A stretch of DNA of 64,000 bases from Pseudofrankia saprophytica (GTDB lineage Bacteria; Actinomycetota; Actinomycetes; Frankiales; Frankiaceae), in assembly GCF_000235425.2 (NCBI RefSeq), contig NZ_KI912266.1:6926035-6990034 (forward strand), written 5' to 3'. Positions within the stretch are counted from its first letter, which is position 1, and each line of letters opens with the position of its first letter. The notes under the pieces were generated by a model. The model made no database searches and had not been told where the DNA came from. It saw only the letters and a list, made by a program, of their open reading frames with translations. This document shows positions 42,293 through 50,445 of the stretch, piece after piece. The position numbers and the translations under genes were made by a program.

Positions 42293-42305
42293 CCAAGCGT
42301 CAGGC
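42287..42305. promoter_or_regulatory. Operator motif copy upstream of the TetR gene
   Basis: ACCTGA-ccaagcg-TCAGGC: 11 of 12 arm bases agree with the 21597-21615 palindrome. It overlaps the end of the epimerase gene and lies 83 bp before the TetR start, as expected for autoregulation. Confidence 0.65.
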
Positions 42306-42318
42306 GCGCGACGTGACG

Positions 42319-42333
42319 ATGTTCGGTGAACAT
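42319..42333. promoter_or_regulatory. Second inverted repeat upstream of the TetR gene
   Basis: ATGTTC-ggt-GAACAT, 6-bp perfect arms, 55 bp before the TetR start. Sequence differs from the CTGA/TCAG motif, so a different factor or a second site type is implied. Confidence 0.45.
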
Positions 42334-42375
42334 GGTCACATGGCCCGCTTCTGACGCCCCGTCGGGTCGTCGCCT

Positions 42376-42381
42376 TACGCT
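42376..42381 (+). promoter_or_regulatory. Candidate -10 element (TACGCT) of the TetR gene
   Basis: TACGCT ends 6 nt before the GTG at 42388, again a leaderless arrangement. Confidence 0.35.
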
Positions 42382-42387
42382 TACCAG

Positions 42388-43269
42388 GTGTCCCCAGCCG
42401 ACGCCCCTGCCCTCGACAAGACCGCCAAGGCCGCCAGCCGCCAGAGCCGCGGCCGTGGCCGCGCCGCGAGCGCCCGGCTCACGGTCGACGCCGGCGACGG
42501 CCCGGTGGCCGACGGCGAGGCGGGCGCGACGCCCATCGCGGACGCCGAGACCGGCGCCAGCTCGGCCGGCGACGCCAGCTCGGGCGACGACGCCAGCTCG
42601 GCCGACGCCAGGTCAGCGGCCGCTGCGCCACGGGCGGCGGACGGCCGGGTGCCGGGCCGCCGGGGCCTCGCGACCAGGGCCCGTCTGCTGGACTGCGCCG
42701 CCGCGATGCTGGAGACCACCCCGTACCGGGAGCTGACGGTCACCGACGTCGCGCGCGAGGCGGGCACCTCACCCGCGACCTTCTACCAGTACTTCGTCGA
42801 CATGGAGACGGCGATGCTCGCGCTCGCCGAGCAGGTCGCCGACCAGGGCTCCGAGCTGTCGGACCTCGTCGGCGCCCGGCCGTGGCGGGGCGCGGCCGGC
42901 TGGCACGGCGCCGAGTCGCTGGTCGACGGGTTCCTGTCGTTCTGGCAGGCGCACCAGCCGGTGCTGCGGGTCGTCGACCTGCTCACCGAGGAGGGCGACC
43001 AGCGGTTCCGCCGCGCCCGGGTGCGCATGCTCAACGCGATCACGAGGTCGCTCGCCGGCGTGGTCGAGGAGGCGCAGACCCGCGCCGGGCGCACCGCCGA
43101 GGTCGAGCCGATGGCGATGGCCGGCGCGCTCGTCTCGATGCTCGCGCACGTCGCCGCGCACCAGCCCGGCTTCGAGGCCTGGGACATCCACGTCGCCGAC
43201 CTGCGCCAGGCGATGATCCGCCTCGTCTTCTGGGGCGTCACCGGCCCGAAGGTCCCCCGGGTGATCTAG
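42388..43269 (+). CDS. TetR-family transcriptional regulator with long N-terminal extension
   Basis: A 293-residue regulator. The first 90 residues are an unusual Ala/Asp/Ser-rich, disordered stretch starting SPADAPALDKTAKAASRQSRG (in part). The helix-turn-helix follows: TRARLLDCAAAML, then LTVTDVAREAGTSPATFYQYF. The ligand domain (about 150-290) has the usual all-helical pattern. TetR proteins are about 200 residues, so the extension is odd. Being the only TetR gene in the window and having a copy of the operator motif upstream, it is the best candidate repressor of the P450/dehydrogenase/LLM genes. That assignment is inference. Confidence 0.88.
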   Translation: MSPADAPALDKTAKAASRQSRGRGRAASARLTVDAGDGPVADGEAGATPIADAETGASSAGDASSGDDASSADARSAAAAPRAADGRVPGRRGLATRARLLDCAAAMLETTPYRELTVTDVAREAGTSPATFYQYFVDMETAMLALAEQVADQGSELSDLVGARPWRGAAGWHGAESLVDGFLSFWQAHQPVLRVVDLLTEEGDQRFRRARVRMLNAITRSLAGVVEEAQTRAGRTAEVEPMAMAGALVSMLAHVAAHQPGFEAWDIHVADLRQAMIRLVFWGVTGPKVPRVI

Positions 43270-43277
43270 CGCCGCCC

Positions 43278-43293
43278 GTCGGCGTTCGCCGAC
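43278..43293. terminator. Short hairpin between convergent TetR and hsp20 genes
   Basis: GTCGGC-gttc-GCCGAC, 6-bp stem and tetraloop, 8 bp after the TetR stop. Confidence 0.4.
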
Positions 43294-43534
43294 CAGCCCG
43301 CCGCCGCCAGGGCGACCAACCTCCAACGATCCGTATTGCCCGCAGCTTTTCACCCGATTATCCGATTCGCCCGTTTCACGGCCTCTTGGCTCAGTCGGCC
43401 GGCCGGCCCACCCGCCGTTCGTCCGGCCGCCCGGGCGTTTCCGGCTCATCGACGATTTCCCGCCTCGGTGCCGGGAGAGCGGGGCGCCCCATGCCCCATA
43501 CGGTTCGGACTTTCCCGCTTTCCGCCGATCGGGT

Positions 43535-44014
43535 TCAGGCGGCTTCGATTTCGATACGACGAGGGTGGGTGGCGCGCTGCTTCGCGCAGCGGATGGTCAG
43601 GACACCGTCACACAGTGAGGCGCGGACCGAGTCGGGATCGACGTCGCCCGGCAGCGCGATGCGGTGCTCGAACAGACCGGTGCGGCGGGTCTGGCGGCGC
43701 AGCTTGCCGGTGCGCTCTCGTTCCTTGATCTCGCCAGTGACGATCAGCTCGTTGTCCTGCAGATCGATGGTGACGTCCCTCCGGGGAACGCCGGGCACAT
43801 CGATCTCGACGATGAGCTCGTCATCGGTCTCCTCGATGTCGACCGGTGTGATCATGTTGGCCAGGGTGCCGAAGGTGCGGCCCTCCGGAGCCCCGCCCGT
43901 GACCACGTCGCCGAGCAGGCTGCCCATCTTCGCCCAGGCGTCCTCGATCTCCCGGAACGGATCCCACCTCGCCAGCATCGGGCGGACGTCGCCGCCACGC
44001 GTAGGAAGTGCCAT
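43535..44014 (-). CDS. Hsp20 family small heat-shock protein
   Basis: A 159-residue alpha-crystallin protein from the ATG at 44014, which has a perfect AAGGAGGAG site; the frame extends 30 codons further upstream without need. The N-terminal WDPFREIEDAW segment, then VDIEETDDELIVEIDVPGV, ITGEIKER-like VTGEIKERERTG, FEHRIALPGDVDPDSV and GVLTIRCAK give the complete alpha-crystallin domain. It is an ATP-independent holdase. Unlike the second Hsp20 gene at 49768, no HspR or CIRCE-type repeat is visible upstream, so it is probably regulated differently. Confidence 0.95.
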   Translation of the reverse strand: MALPTRGGDVRPMLARWDPFREIEDAWAKMGSLLGDVVTGGAPEGRTFGTLANMITPVDIEETDDELIVEIDVPGVPRRDVTIDLQDNELIVTGEIKERERTGKLRRQTRRTGLFEHRIALPGDVDPDSVRASLCDGVLTIRCAKQRATHPRRIEIEAA

Positions 44015-44465
44015 TGCTCCTCCTTGGATTTCGTCATCGAGCAGGTGGATCGCCGGCCCGATGGTGTGACCGGTGTAGGACGAGGGAACGCGCCGCGGAC
44101 CCACCGACCGGGCTACGCGGCCCGCCGCGCCGTCGGCCGCGGGCCGCGGTCAGGCCTCCGGCCCGCCCGAGGTACCCGCCCGTAATGCCTTGCCTACCCA
44201 CTGCGTTTCGAGACATGTGCGGTCGGAAATTCGACACGGCTGTAAGGACCCGCCCGTTCCGCGCGGTACCTGGGCGCACTAGCGTGTTTGCCAAACGGCG
44301 GGTCGAAACGCGTGGGCCAGATTCGCGCGCCTCGACCCGTGGGCGATGGCCGGGCCGGCGATGGCGCGGTGCTTCGGCGGCGCGATCGTCGCGCGGCCAG
44401 GCATCGGCACCGCCGTACCCAGGTGCGGACGAGCAGTGACGAGCAGTAAAGCGGAGGGGGACGGG
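44015..44465. other. Intergenic region between hsp20 and FHA-ABC genes
   Basis: 451 bp between divergent genes, no convincing gene. It contains a small inverted repeat GTTTG-c-CAAAC (44286-44296) and a tandem duplication of GACGAGCAGT (44428-44447) just before the FHA-ABC start. Functions unknown. Confidence 0.4.
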
Positions 44466-47189
44466 GTGGTCAGCACCGCGCTTCGGGTGACGACATCGGC
44501 TGGGGAGGCGCTGCTTACCGGTCCGGAACCCGCGGTGATCGGCAGGGCTCGGTCCTCGACCGTCGTGATCAGCAACAGTCAGGTGTCGCGCCAGCACGTG
44601 CTGCTCACACCGTCGGCGTCCGGCTGGCGGGTCGCCGACAACAGCGCCAACGGGATCTGGCAGGATGGCCGACGCGTCACCGAGCTGGAGCTCCGGCTCG
44701 GCGAGGTGGCGAGCATCCGCCTTGGCGGGGTGGACGGCCCGGAGGTCGTGATCACCGCCGTCCCGGCCGCCGGCGCGCCCGCGGCGTCGGCCGCCCCGAG
44801 ACCGGCGACCCCGCCGGCGCGGGCCCCACGCCCGCCCGCGGCCCAGCCCGGTCCGCCGGCCCAGCCCGGTCCGCCGGCTCAACCCAGTCCCGAGATACCG
44901 CCCACCCCACATCTCTTGCCCGCCCTGGCCGGCCAGTCGGTGCCCGGGGGGCGGACCGGCACGATCGACCCCGCGACCACCGCGAACCCGTCGGTGCCGG
45001 CCGCGCGCAAGGTGCACCCGATCTCCGGCGGCCGGATCCGGCTCGGCCGGTCCCGCGACAACGACGTGTCGGTTCCGGACCTGCTCGCCTCCCGTCACCA
45101 CGCCGACCTGTTCCTGCACCCCGGCGGCGGCGCCGAGGTCGTCGACCTCGAGTCGGCGAACGGCACGTTCGTCAACGGCCAGCGCGTGCAGCGCGCCCCC
45201 GTCGGGCAGCGCGACGTGATCGCGATCGGCCACCACCTGTACCAGCTCGACGGGGCGACCCTCGTCGAGTACCGCGACTCGGGCGACGTCGCGTTCGAGG
45301 CGCAGAGCCTCAACGTCTGGGCTGGCACGAAGCAGCTGATGCACGACATGACGTTCCGGCTGCCGGCCCGCTCGCTGCTCGGCGTCGTCGGCCCGTCGGG
45401 CGCCGGCAAGTCGACGCTGCTCAATGCGCTCACCGGTTTCCGCCCGGCCGACGCCGGCACCGTCCGCTACGCGGGCCGCGACCTGTACGACGAGTACGAC
45501 GAGCTGCGCCGCCGGATCGGCTACGTGCCGCAGGCCGACCCGCTGCACGCCCAGCTGACCGTCCGCCAGGCGCTGGAGTACGGCGCCGAGCTGCGCTTCC
45601 CCGCGGACACCACCAAGGACGAGCGGCGCTCGCGCGTCCAGGAGGTGATCGGCGAGCTGGGTCTCACCCAGCACTCCGACACGCCGGTCTCGCGCCTGTC
45701 CGGTGGCCAGAAGAAGCGCACCAGCGTCGCGCTGGAGCTGCTGACCCGGCCGTCGCTGCTGTTCCTCGACGAGCCGACCTCGGGCCTCGACCCCGCCAAC
45801 GACCAGGCGGTGATGGACACGCTGCGGGCGCTGGCCAAGGGCGGCGGCGCGGGTTCCGCCGACGAGCAGGGCCGCACCGTCATCGTCGTCACCCACAGCG
45901 TGCTGTTCCTCGACCGCTGCGACTACGTCCTGGTGCTGGCCCCAGGCGGCTACATCTCCTACTTCGGCCCGCCGGAAGGGGCGTTGGGCTACTTCGGCAA
46001 GCGGGACTTCAAGGACTTCGTCGACGTCTTCCGCGAGCTGGAGAACACGCCGGGCGAGGAGATGGGCGCCCGGTTCCGCGCCTCCGAGCACTACGTGCCA
46101 TCGGCCATGGTCGCGCCGTCCGTGCGGACCGCGCCGCCGGCGCTGCCGAGCATCCGCCAGCAGCCGGTGGCCAAGCAGCTGTCGACGCTGACCCGCCGCT
46201 ACCTGAAGGTCATCCTCGCGGACAGGTCGTACCTGCGCCTGATCGCCGCCTTCCCCGTCTTCCTGGGAATCATCCCGCGGGTGATTCCGGCGCCGGACGG
46301 GCTGGGGGTGCTGGCGAACGGCCGGCCGAACGGGGACGCGACGAAGGTACTCGTCGTGCTCATCCTGTGTGCCTGTTTCATGGGCATGGCCAACTCGGTA
46401 CGCGAGATCGTCAAGGAACGAGACATCTATCGCCGAGAACGCACCATAGGCCTGTCCAGATCGGCCTACCTCGGCTCGAAGATCGTCATCCTGACCGGCA
46501 TCACGACGCTGCAGTGCATCATCTTCACGCTGATCGGCCTGGTCGGGCGCACGCCAGAAGAGGCGGTGGTGGTCGGTTCGCCGCTGCTGGAGTGCCTCAT
46601 CGCGATCGTCGCCGCCGCGCTCGTGTCGATGATGATCGGCCTGCTCGTCTCGACGCTGGTCGACAACGCCGACAAGACGATGCCGTTCCTGGTGCTGATC
46701 ACCATGGCGCAGCTGGTGCTCTCCGGCGGCCTGATCACCGTGTCCGACGGGCTCGGGTTGCAGCAGGTCAGCTGGCTCGCCCCGGCGCGCTGGGCCTTCG
46801 CCGCCCTCGCCGCCACCGATGATCTCAACAACGCCGGCAAGCTCGGCGACGAGCGGATCGGCACCGCGCCCCGCGACACGCTCTGGGACCACAACGCGCC
46901 CACCTGGGTGCTCGACATCGCCGTGACCCTGGCGATCGGCGTCGTCCTGCTCTACCTGACGTCGGTCATGCTGCGCCGCATCGAACCGAAGGTCGGCCGC
47001 CCGGCAGCCGCCGGCGTCGCCGCGAACGCCGTCGCCGCCTACGGCCCCGCCGGCGCGGCGGCACCGGGCGGGCCCGCCGGCTACCCTGCCCCCGCGGGCT
47101 ACCCGCCGGCCGGCGGCGCCCCGTGGTCACCCCAGCCCGGCGCCCAGCCCCCGCCCGCTCCCGGCTCCTGGGGCTCCCCCGGCCGCTGA
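44466..47189 (+). CDS. FHA-FHA-ABC transporter (Rv1747-like exporter)
   Basis: A 907-residue half-transporter from the GTG at 44466 (GCGGAGGGGG upstream). Order: FHA domain 1 (about 20-95; IGRARSSTVVISNSQVSRQH), a Pro/Ala linker with PAQPGPPAQP repeats, FHA domain 2 (about 190-265; LGRSRDNDVSVPDLLASRHH, ANGTFVNG), an ABC ATPase (Walker A GPSGAGKST near residue 307, signature LSGGQKKR, Walker B LLFLDEP), then six membrane helices (about 580-850) and a Pro/Gly-rich tail. This is the Rv1747 layout of mycobacteria, where FHA domains bind Thr-phosphorylated partners under Ser/Thr kinase control and the protein exports cell-envelope lipids or glycolipids. No kinase gene is adjacent. Confidence 0.93.
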   Translation: MVSTALRVTTSAGEALLTGPEPAVIGRARSSTVVISNSQVSRQHVLLTPSASGWRVADNSANGIWQDGRRVTELELRLGEVASIRLGGVDGPEVVITAVPAAGAPAASAAPRPATPPARAPRPPAAQPGPPAQPGPPAQPSPEIPPTPHLLPALAGQSVPGGRTGTIDPATTANPSVPAARKVHPISGGRIRLGRSRDNDVSVPDLLASRHHADLFLHPGGGAEVVDLESANGTFVNGQRVQRAPVGQRDVIAIGHHLYQLDGATLVEYRDSGDVAFEAQSLNVWAGTKQLMHDMTFRLPARSLLGVVGPSGAGKSTLLNALTGFRPADAGTVRYAGRDLYDEYDELRRRIGYVPQADPLHAQLTVRQALEYGAELRFPADTTKDERRSRVQEVIGELGLTQHSDTPVSRLSGGQKKRTSVALELLTRPSLLFLDEPTSGLDPANDQAVMDTLRALAKGGGAGSADEQGRTVIVVTHSVLFLDRCDYVLVLAPGGYISYFGPPEGALGYFGKRDFKDFVDVFRELENTPGEEMGARFRASEHYVPSAMVAPSVRTAPPALPSIRQQPVAKQLSTLTRRYLKVILADRSYLRLIAAFPVFLGIIPRVIPAPDGLGVLANGRPNGDATKVLVVLILCACFMGMANSVREIVKERDIYRRERTIGLSRSAYLGSKIVILTGITTLQCIIFTLIGLVGRTPEEAVVVGSPLLECLIAIVAAALVSMMIGLLVSTLVDNADKTMPFLVLITMAQLVLSGGLITVSDGLGLQQVSWLAPARWAFAALAATDDLNNAGKLGDERIGTAPRDTLWDHNAPTWVLDIAVTLAIGVVLLYLTSVMLRRIEPKVGRPAAAGVAANAVAAYGPAGAAAPGGPAGYPAPAGYPPAGGAPWSPQPGAQPPPAPGSWGSPGR

Positions 47190-47208
47190 TCCGAGCTGAC
47201 GGCCGTCC

Positions 47209-47235
47209 GTGGCCCGCCGCGTCGCGGCGGGCCAC
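47209..47235 (+). terminator. Strong hairpin after the FHA-ABC gene
   Basis: GTGGCCCGCCGC (47209-47220) pairs perfectly with 47224-47235 over a 3-nt loop, 19 bp past the stop. Confidence 0.75.
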
Positions 47236-47473
47236 ACCCATGTCCGGCCAGGGGGTGTGCGCAGGCGCCTGGTTTGGCACGATCGTGGGGCTGACTGCCT
47301 GACCGTCCTTGGCCGCCGGAGGCCGACACCAGGGCCGACCACCTGCCAGCGCGACCAGACCGGCCGCGACCACACCCGCGCGGCCGAACCAGACCGATCC
47401 GCCCTCCGCCCACCGCCCGCGCGCCGCCCGCGCGGGGGCGGCGCCGGTGGGTTGGGAGAGGGGGCCGAACCTC

Positions 47474-48655
47474 ATGTCCACCTACCCGCGGTACGTCGAA
47501 CCCGTCGAGCGCACGACCTGGGACGTCCCGTCCGCCGGGGCGGCCCGGTTCAGCTGGGAGTACGACGAGGGGCGCGAGCGGTTACTCGCCCTCTACCAGA
47601 AGGGCAAGGACAAGCAGTGGGACGCCGGCACCCGGATCGACTGGTCGCTCCAGGTGCCGTACGGTCGGCCGCTCGGCCTGCCCAATGAGACGATCGCGAT
47701 CTACGGCACCCCGGCGTGGGACAAGATGTCGGACGCGAACCGGGACGAACTGCGCCACCACCTGGCTTCCTGGCAGTTCAGCCAGTTCCTGCACGGCGAG
47801 CAGGGAGCGATGATCTGCAGCGCCCGGATCGTCGAGTCGGTGCCGGACATGGACGCGAAGTTCTACGCGACGACGCAGACCATCGACGAGTCCCGGCACG
47901 TCGAGGTCTACTCCCGGTTCCTGCACGAGAAGCTCAGCCTGATCTATCCGATCAACGAGCACCTGAGGCTGCTGCTCGACCAGACCCTGTCCGACAGCCG
48001 CTGGGACATCCCCTACCTCGGCATGCAGGTGCTCATCGAGGGGCTGGCACTGGCCGCGTTCGGCCTGCTGCGCGACATGACGCCGCTCCCGCTGCCCAAA
48101 CAGATCCTGGCGTACGTCATGCAGGACGAGGCCCGCCACGTCGCGTTCGGCCGGCTCGCGCTGCGTGACTACTACAAGGAGCTCACCGACGCCGAGCGCG
48201 CCGAGCGGGAGGAGTTCGCCGCCGAGGGCTGCTTCCTGATGTACGAGCGGCTCAACGGCTCCGAGGTCTGGGAGAACATCGGGCTGGACCTCGCCGAGAG
48301 CACCGAGCTGGTCAAGAAGTCGGACTACTACCGGACGTTCCAGACGCTGCTGTTCAGCCGGATCGTGCCCTGCATGAAGGACATCGGCCTCTGGGGCCCG
48401 ACGATTCGCGACGCCTACGCGAAGCTCGGCGTCCTGGAGATGGCGAACGTCGACCTCGGCGCGCTGATGGCCGCGGACGAGCGCGTCGCCGAGGACGTCG
48501 ACGACGAGCGCCGGCGTGCGGCCGCGCGCGAGCGGTCCGAGCTCGCCGGCCGCCGCGCCGAGGTCGCCGCCACCATCGCCACCGCGGCGGGCACGGCCTC
48601 TCCGGCCGAGGTCGCCGACGCGCTGCCGGCCGTACCCGGGGGCACGGCGCCCTAG
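47474..48655 (+). CDS. Ferritin-like diiron protein, probable oxygenase
   Basis: A 393-residue protein from the ATG at 47474 (GGGAGAGGGG upstream). It has two four-helix-bundle iron motifs: an early Glu in FLHGEQGAM with ExxH in TIDESRHVEVY, and Glu in VLIEGLALAAFG with ExxH in MQDEARHVAFG. This is the ligand set of a carboxylate-bridged diiron centre, as in ribonucleotide reductase R2-like, AurF-type and related oxygenases. The last 50 residues are an Ala/Arg-rich tail. Substrate and reductase are unknown. It stands alone between two unrelated genes, so its role cannot be inferred from context. Confidence 0.85.
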   Translation: MSTYPRYVEPVERTTWDVPSAGAARFSWEYDEGRERLLALYQKGKDKQWDAGTRIDWSLQVPYGRPLGLPNETIAIYGTPAWDKMSDANRDELRHHLASWQFSQFLHGEQGAMICSARIVESVPDMDAKFYATTQTIDESRHVEVYSRFLHEKLSLIYPINEHLRLLLDQTLSDSRWDIPYLGMQVLIEGLALAAFGLLRDMTPLPLPKQILAYVMQDEARHVAFGRLALRDYYKELTDAERAEREEFAAEGCFLMYERLNGSEVWENIGLDLAESTELVKKSDYYRTFQTLLFSRIVPCMKDIGLWGPTIRDAYAKLGVLEMANVDLGALMAADERVAEDVDDERRRAAARERSELAGRRAEVAATIATAAGTASPAEVADALPAVPGGTAP

Positions 48656-48717
48656 CCCACCGGCCGGCCGGGGCGGAACAGGGACGGGAGGATCACCGCC
48701 CTGTCGGACCGGGGTAC

Positions 48718-48723
48718 TAACGT
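48718..48723 (+). promoter_or_regulatory. Candidate -10 element (TAACGT) of the xth gene
   Basis: TAACGT ends 7 nt before the GTG at 48731; there is no ribosome-binding site, so the mRNA is probably leaderless. Confidence 0.4.
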
Positions 48724-48730
48724 CTTCGAT

Positions 48731-49660
48731 GTGCGGATCGCGACGTGGAACATCAACTCGGCCAAGGCCCGGCAGGCACGGCTGATCGAGTGGCTCGACC
48801 GCGCCCAGCCCGACGTGGTGTGCCTGCAGGAGACCAAGCTCGACGACCAGTCGTTCGCCGAGGCCTTCGACGAGGACCTGTTCCGCCGGGGCTACCGCTA
48901 CGCGCATCACGGCGACGGCCGGTGGAACGGGGTGGCGCTGCTGTCCCGGCAGGGCCTCGACGACGTCGAGCGCGGCCTTCCCGGCGACCCGGGCTTCCCC
49001 GCGGGCGCGCCCGAGCCGCGGGCCATCGCCGCCACCTGCGGCGGCATCCGGATCTGGTCGCTCTACGTGCCCAATGGCCGCACTCCCGAGGATCCGCACT
49101 ACGCCTACAAGCTCGAGTGGCTCGCCGCGCTGCGCGGCCTGCTCGCCGAGGTGGCGCCGCGGCAGCCGATCCTGGCCTGCGGCGACTTCAACATCGCCCC
49201 CACCGACGCGGACGTCTGGGATCCGGCCGACTTCGTCGGCGCCACCCACGTCACCGCCCCGGAGCGAGCCGCGCTGCACGCGGTGACCGAGGTGGGCCTG
49301 GTCGACGTGCTGCGCGCCCGCTGGCCAGACGACGTCGTCTACACCTACTGGGACTACCGGGCGCTGTGCTTCCCGAAGAACATGGGCATGCGCATCGACC
49401 TGACACTGGCGAGCGCCGACGTCGCGGGGCGGGTCGCCGCCGTCTGGGTCGACCGGGCGGCCCGCAAGGGCACCGGCACCTCCGACCACGCCCCGGTCGT
49501 CGTCGACCTGGACACCGCCCCGGACGGTGACGTCGGCCCCATGGTCCCACCGCCGTCCGCCAGGAGCTCGTCCGGCCGCGGAGGCTCAGCGCAGCGCGGC
49601 CGCGCCGCCGCCACGATCCGCCGCACGTCCACTCCGAAGCCGCCGGCGTCGGCCGAGTAA
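48731..49660 (+). CDS. xth: Exodeoxyribonuclease III family AP endonuclease
   Basis: A 309-residue EEP-superfamily nuclease: RIATWNINSAKARQ, VCLQETKLDD (metal-binding Glu), SLYVPNGRTPED, ACGDFNIAPTD, and the closing MRIDLTLAS and GTSDHAPVVVDL (catalytic Asp-His). These are the ExoIII hallmarks, so it should cut at abasic sites and degrade 3' ends in base-excision repair. The last 45 residues are a Ser/Arg-rich tail. It is convergent with hsp20; a perfect 38-bp palindrome separates them. Confidence 0.95.
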   Translation: MRIATWNINSAKARQARLIEWLDRAQPDVVCLQETKLDDQSFAEAFDEDLFRRGYRYAHHGDGRWNGVALLSRQGLDDVERGLPGDPGFPAGAPEPRAIAATCGGIRIWSLYVPNGRTPEDPHYAYKLEWLAALRGLLAEVAPRQPILACGDFNIAPTDADVWDPADFVGATHVTAPERAALHAVTEVGLVDVLRARWPDDVVYTYWDYRALCFPKNMGMRIDLTLASADVAGRVAAVWVDRAARKGTGTSDHAPVVVDLDTAPDGDVGPMVPPPSARSSSGRGGSAQRGRAAATIRRTSTPKPPASAE

Positions 49661-49694
49661 CGCGGTGAGGCGGCGGCCAGCGCCGGACGTGCCA

Positions 49695-49732
49695 GGTGTT
49701 GGCTATCCGGTAGCTACCGGATAGCCAACACC
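49695..49732. terminator. Perfect 38-bp palindrome, bidirectional terminator between xth and hsp20
   Basis: Two 19-bp arms (49695-49713 and 49714-49732) are exact complements with no loop bases. The pairing can extend outward to 49691 and 49738 if two bases bulge. It lies 35 bp from the xth stop and 36 bp from the hsp20 stop. Confidence 0.85.
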
Positions 49733-49767
49733 CCTGGCACAGGCGGGTCCGCTCGCCCACTCCGCCG

Positions 49768-50379
49768 TCAGGCGGCGTGCTGGGCGCTCGCGGCCCCGTC
49801 GGCCCCGGCCTGCGCCGGCCCGCCCTCGGCCGCGCCGGCGACGGGGAGCTCGGCGGACGACGCGGCCGCGGCGGTCACCGGGATACGGGTGCTGACCGGC
49901 CTCGCGGCGGCACCTGGCAGCCGGATCGACAGCACGCCCCTGTCGTAGGTGGCCGAGACCCTGCTCGCCGCCGCGCTCTCCGGCAGTGAGAACTCGCGGC
50001 GGAACGAACCGCGCCAGCGCTCGCGGCGGATCCGGCCGCCCTCGCTCGTCTCGGACGAGTCGCCGCGCTCGCCGCGCACGACCAGCCGGCCGCGGTCGAT
50101 CTCGACCGTCACGTCCTTCTCGACGTCCACCCCCGGCAGCTCGACGTTGACCACCACGTCGTCGCCGTCGGTCACCACGTCCGCCGACGGCATCACGTCG
50201 CCGAACCTCGCCGAACGGGCGGGCGCCGCCCCGTCACCCGACGCCGGCCGGGCCAGCGCCGCGGTCGCGCGCGGCGCCCGCGCGCGGTCCCACGGGCCGA
50301 ACGAGGCACGGACGACGCCCTCGAACTCACGGTCGAGCCGCCCCAGCACGGCGAACGGGTCCCACAGGTAGGCACTCAT
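49768..50379 (-). CDS. Hsp20 family small heat-shock protein (HspR-type control)
   Basis: A 203-residue alpha-crystallin protein from the ATG at 50379 (GAAAGGGG upstream); the frame is open much further but would cross the operator. The N-terminus MSAYLWDPFAVLGRLDREFE is typical. The domain includes PSADVVTDGDDVVVNVELPGV, VTVEIDRGRLVVRGER, FRREFSLPESAAASRV and YDRGVLSIRLPG. The C-terminus is a 40-residue Ala/Gly-rich tail with a TRIPV (IxI/V-like) anchor. A HAIR-like repeat 46 bp upstream indicates repression by HspR, as for actinobacterial hsp18, clpB and dnaK operons. Confidence 0.95.
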   Translation of the reverse strand: MSAYLWDPFAVLGRLDREFEGVVRASFGPWDRARAPRATAALARPASGDGAAPARSARFGDVMPSADVVTDGDDVVVNVELPGVDVEKDVTVEIDRGRLVVRGERGDSSETSEGGRIRRERWRGSFRREFSLPESAAASRVSATYDRGVLSIRLPGAAARPVSTRIPVTAAAASSAELPVAGAAEGGPAQAGADGAASAQHAA

Positions 50380-50424
50380 CAAGATCGCCCCTTTCCGGTG
50401 CCCGGCGATCCCGGGCTCATGCTT

Positions 50425-50445
50425 GTTGAGTCTACCCGACTCATC
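50425..50445. promoter_or_regulatory. HAIR-like element (HspR operator) upstream of hsp20
   Basis: GTTGAGT-ctacccg-ACTCATC matches the HAIR consensus CTTGAGT-N7-ACTCAAG in both GAGT/ACTC cores and in spacing. On the minus strand it covers a TAGACT hexamer that could be the hsp20 -10. Confidence 0.7.

Noticed and set aside
44015-44345. HspR or CIRCE site for the first hsp20
   Set aside because: No GAGT-N7-ACTC or GCACTC-N9-GAGTGC repeat could be found upstream.
44034-46892. Long minus-strand open frame of about 950 codons opposite the FHA-ABC gene
   Set aside because: Low-complexity Arg/Gly/Asp composition, no recognised domains and complete overlap with a canonical transporter gene.
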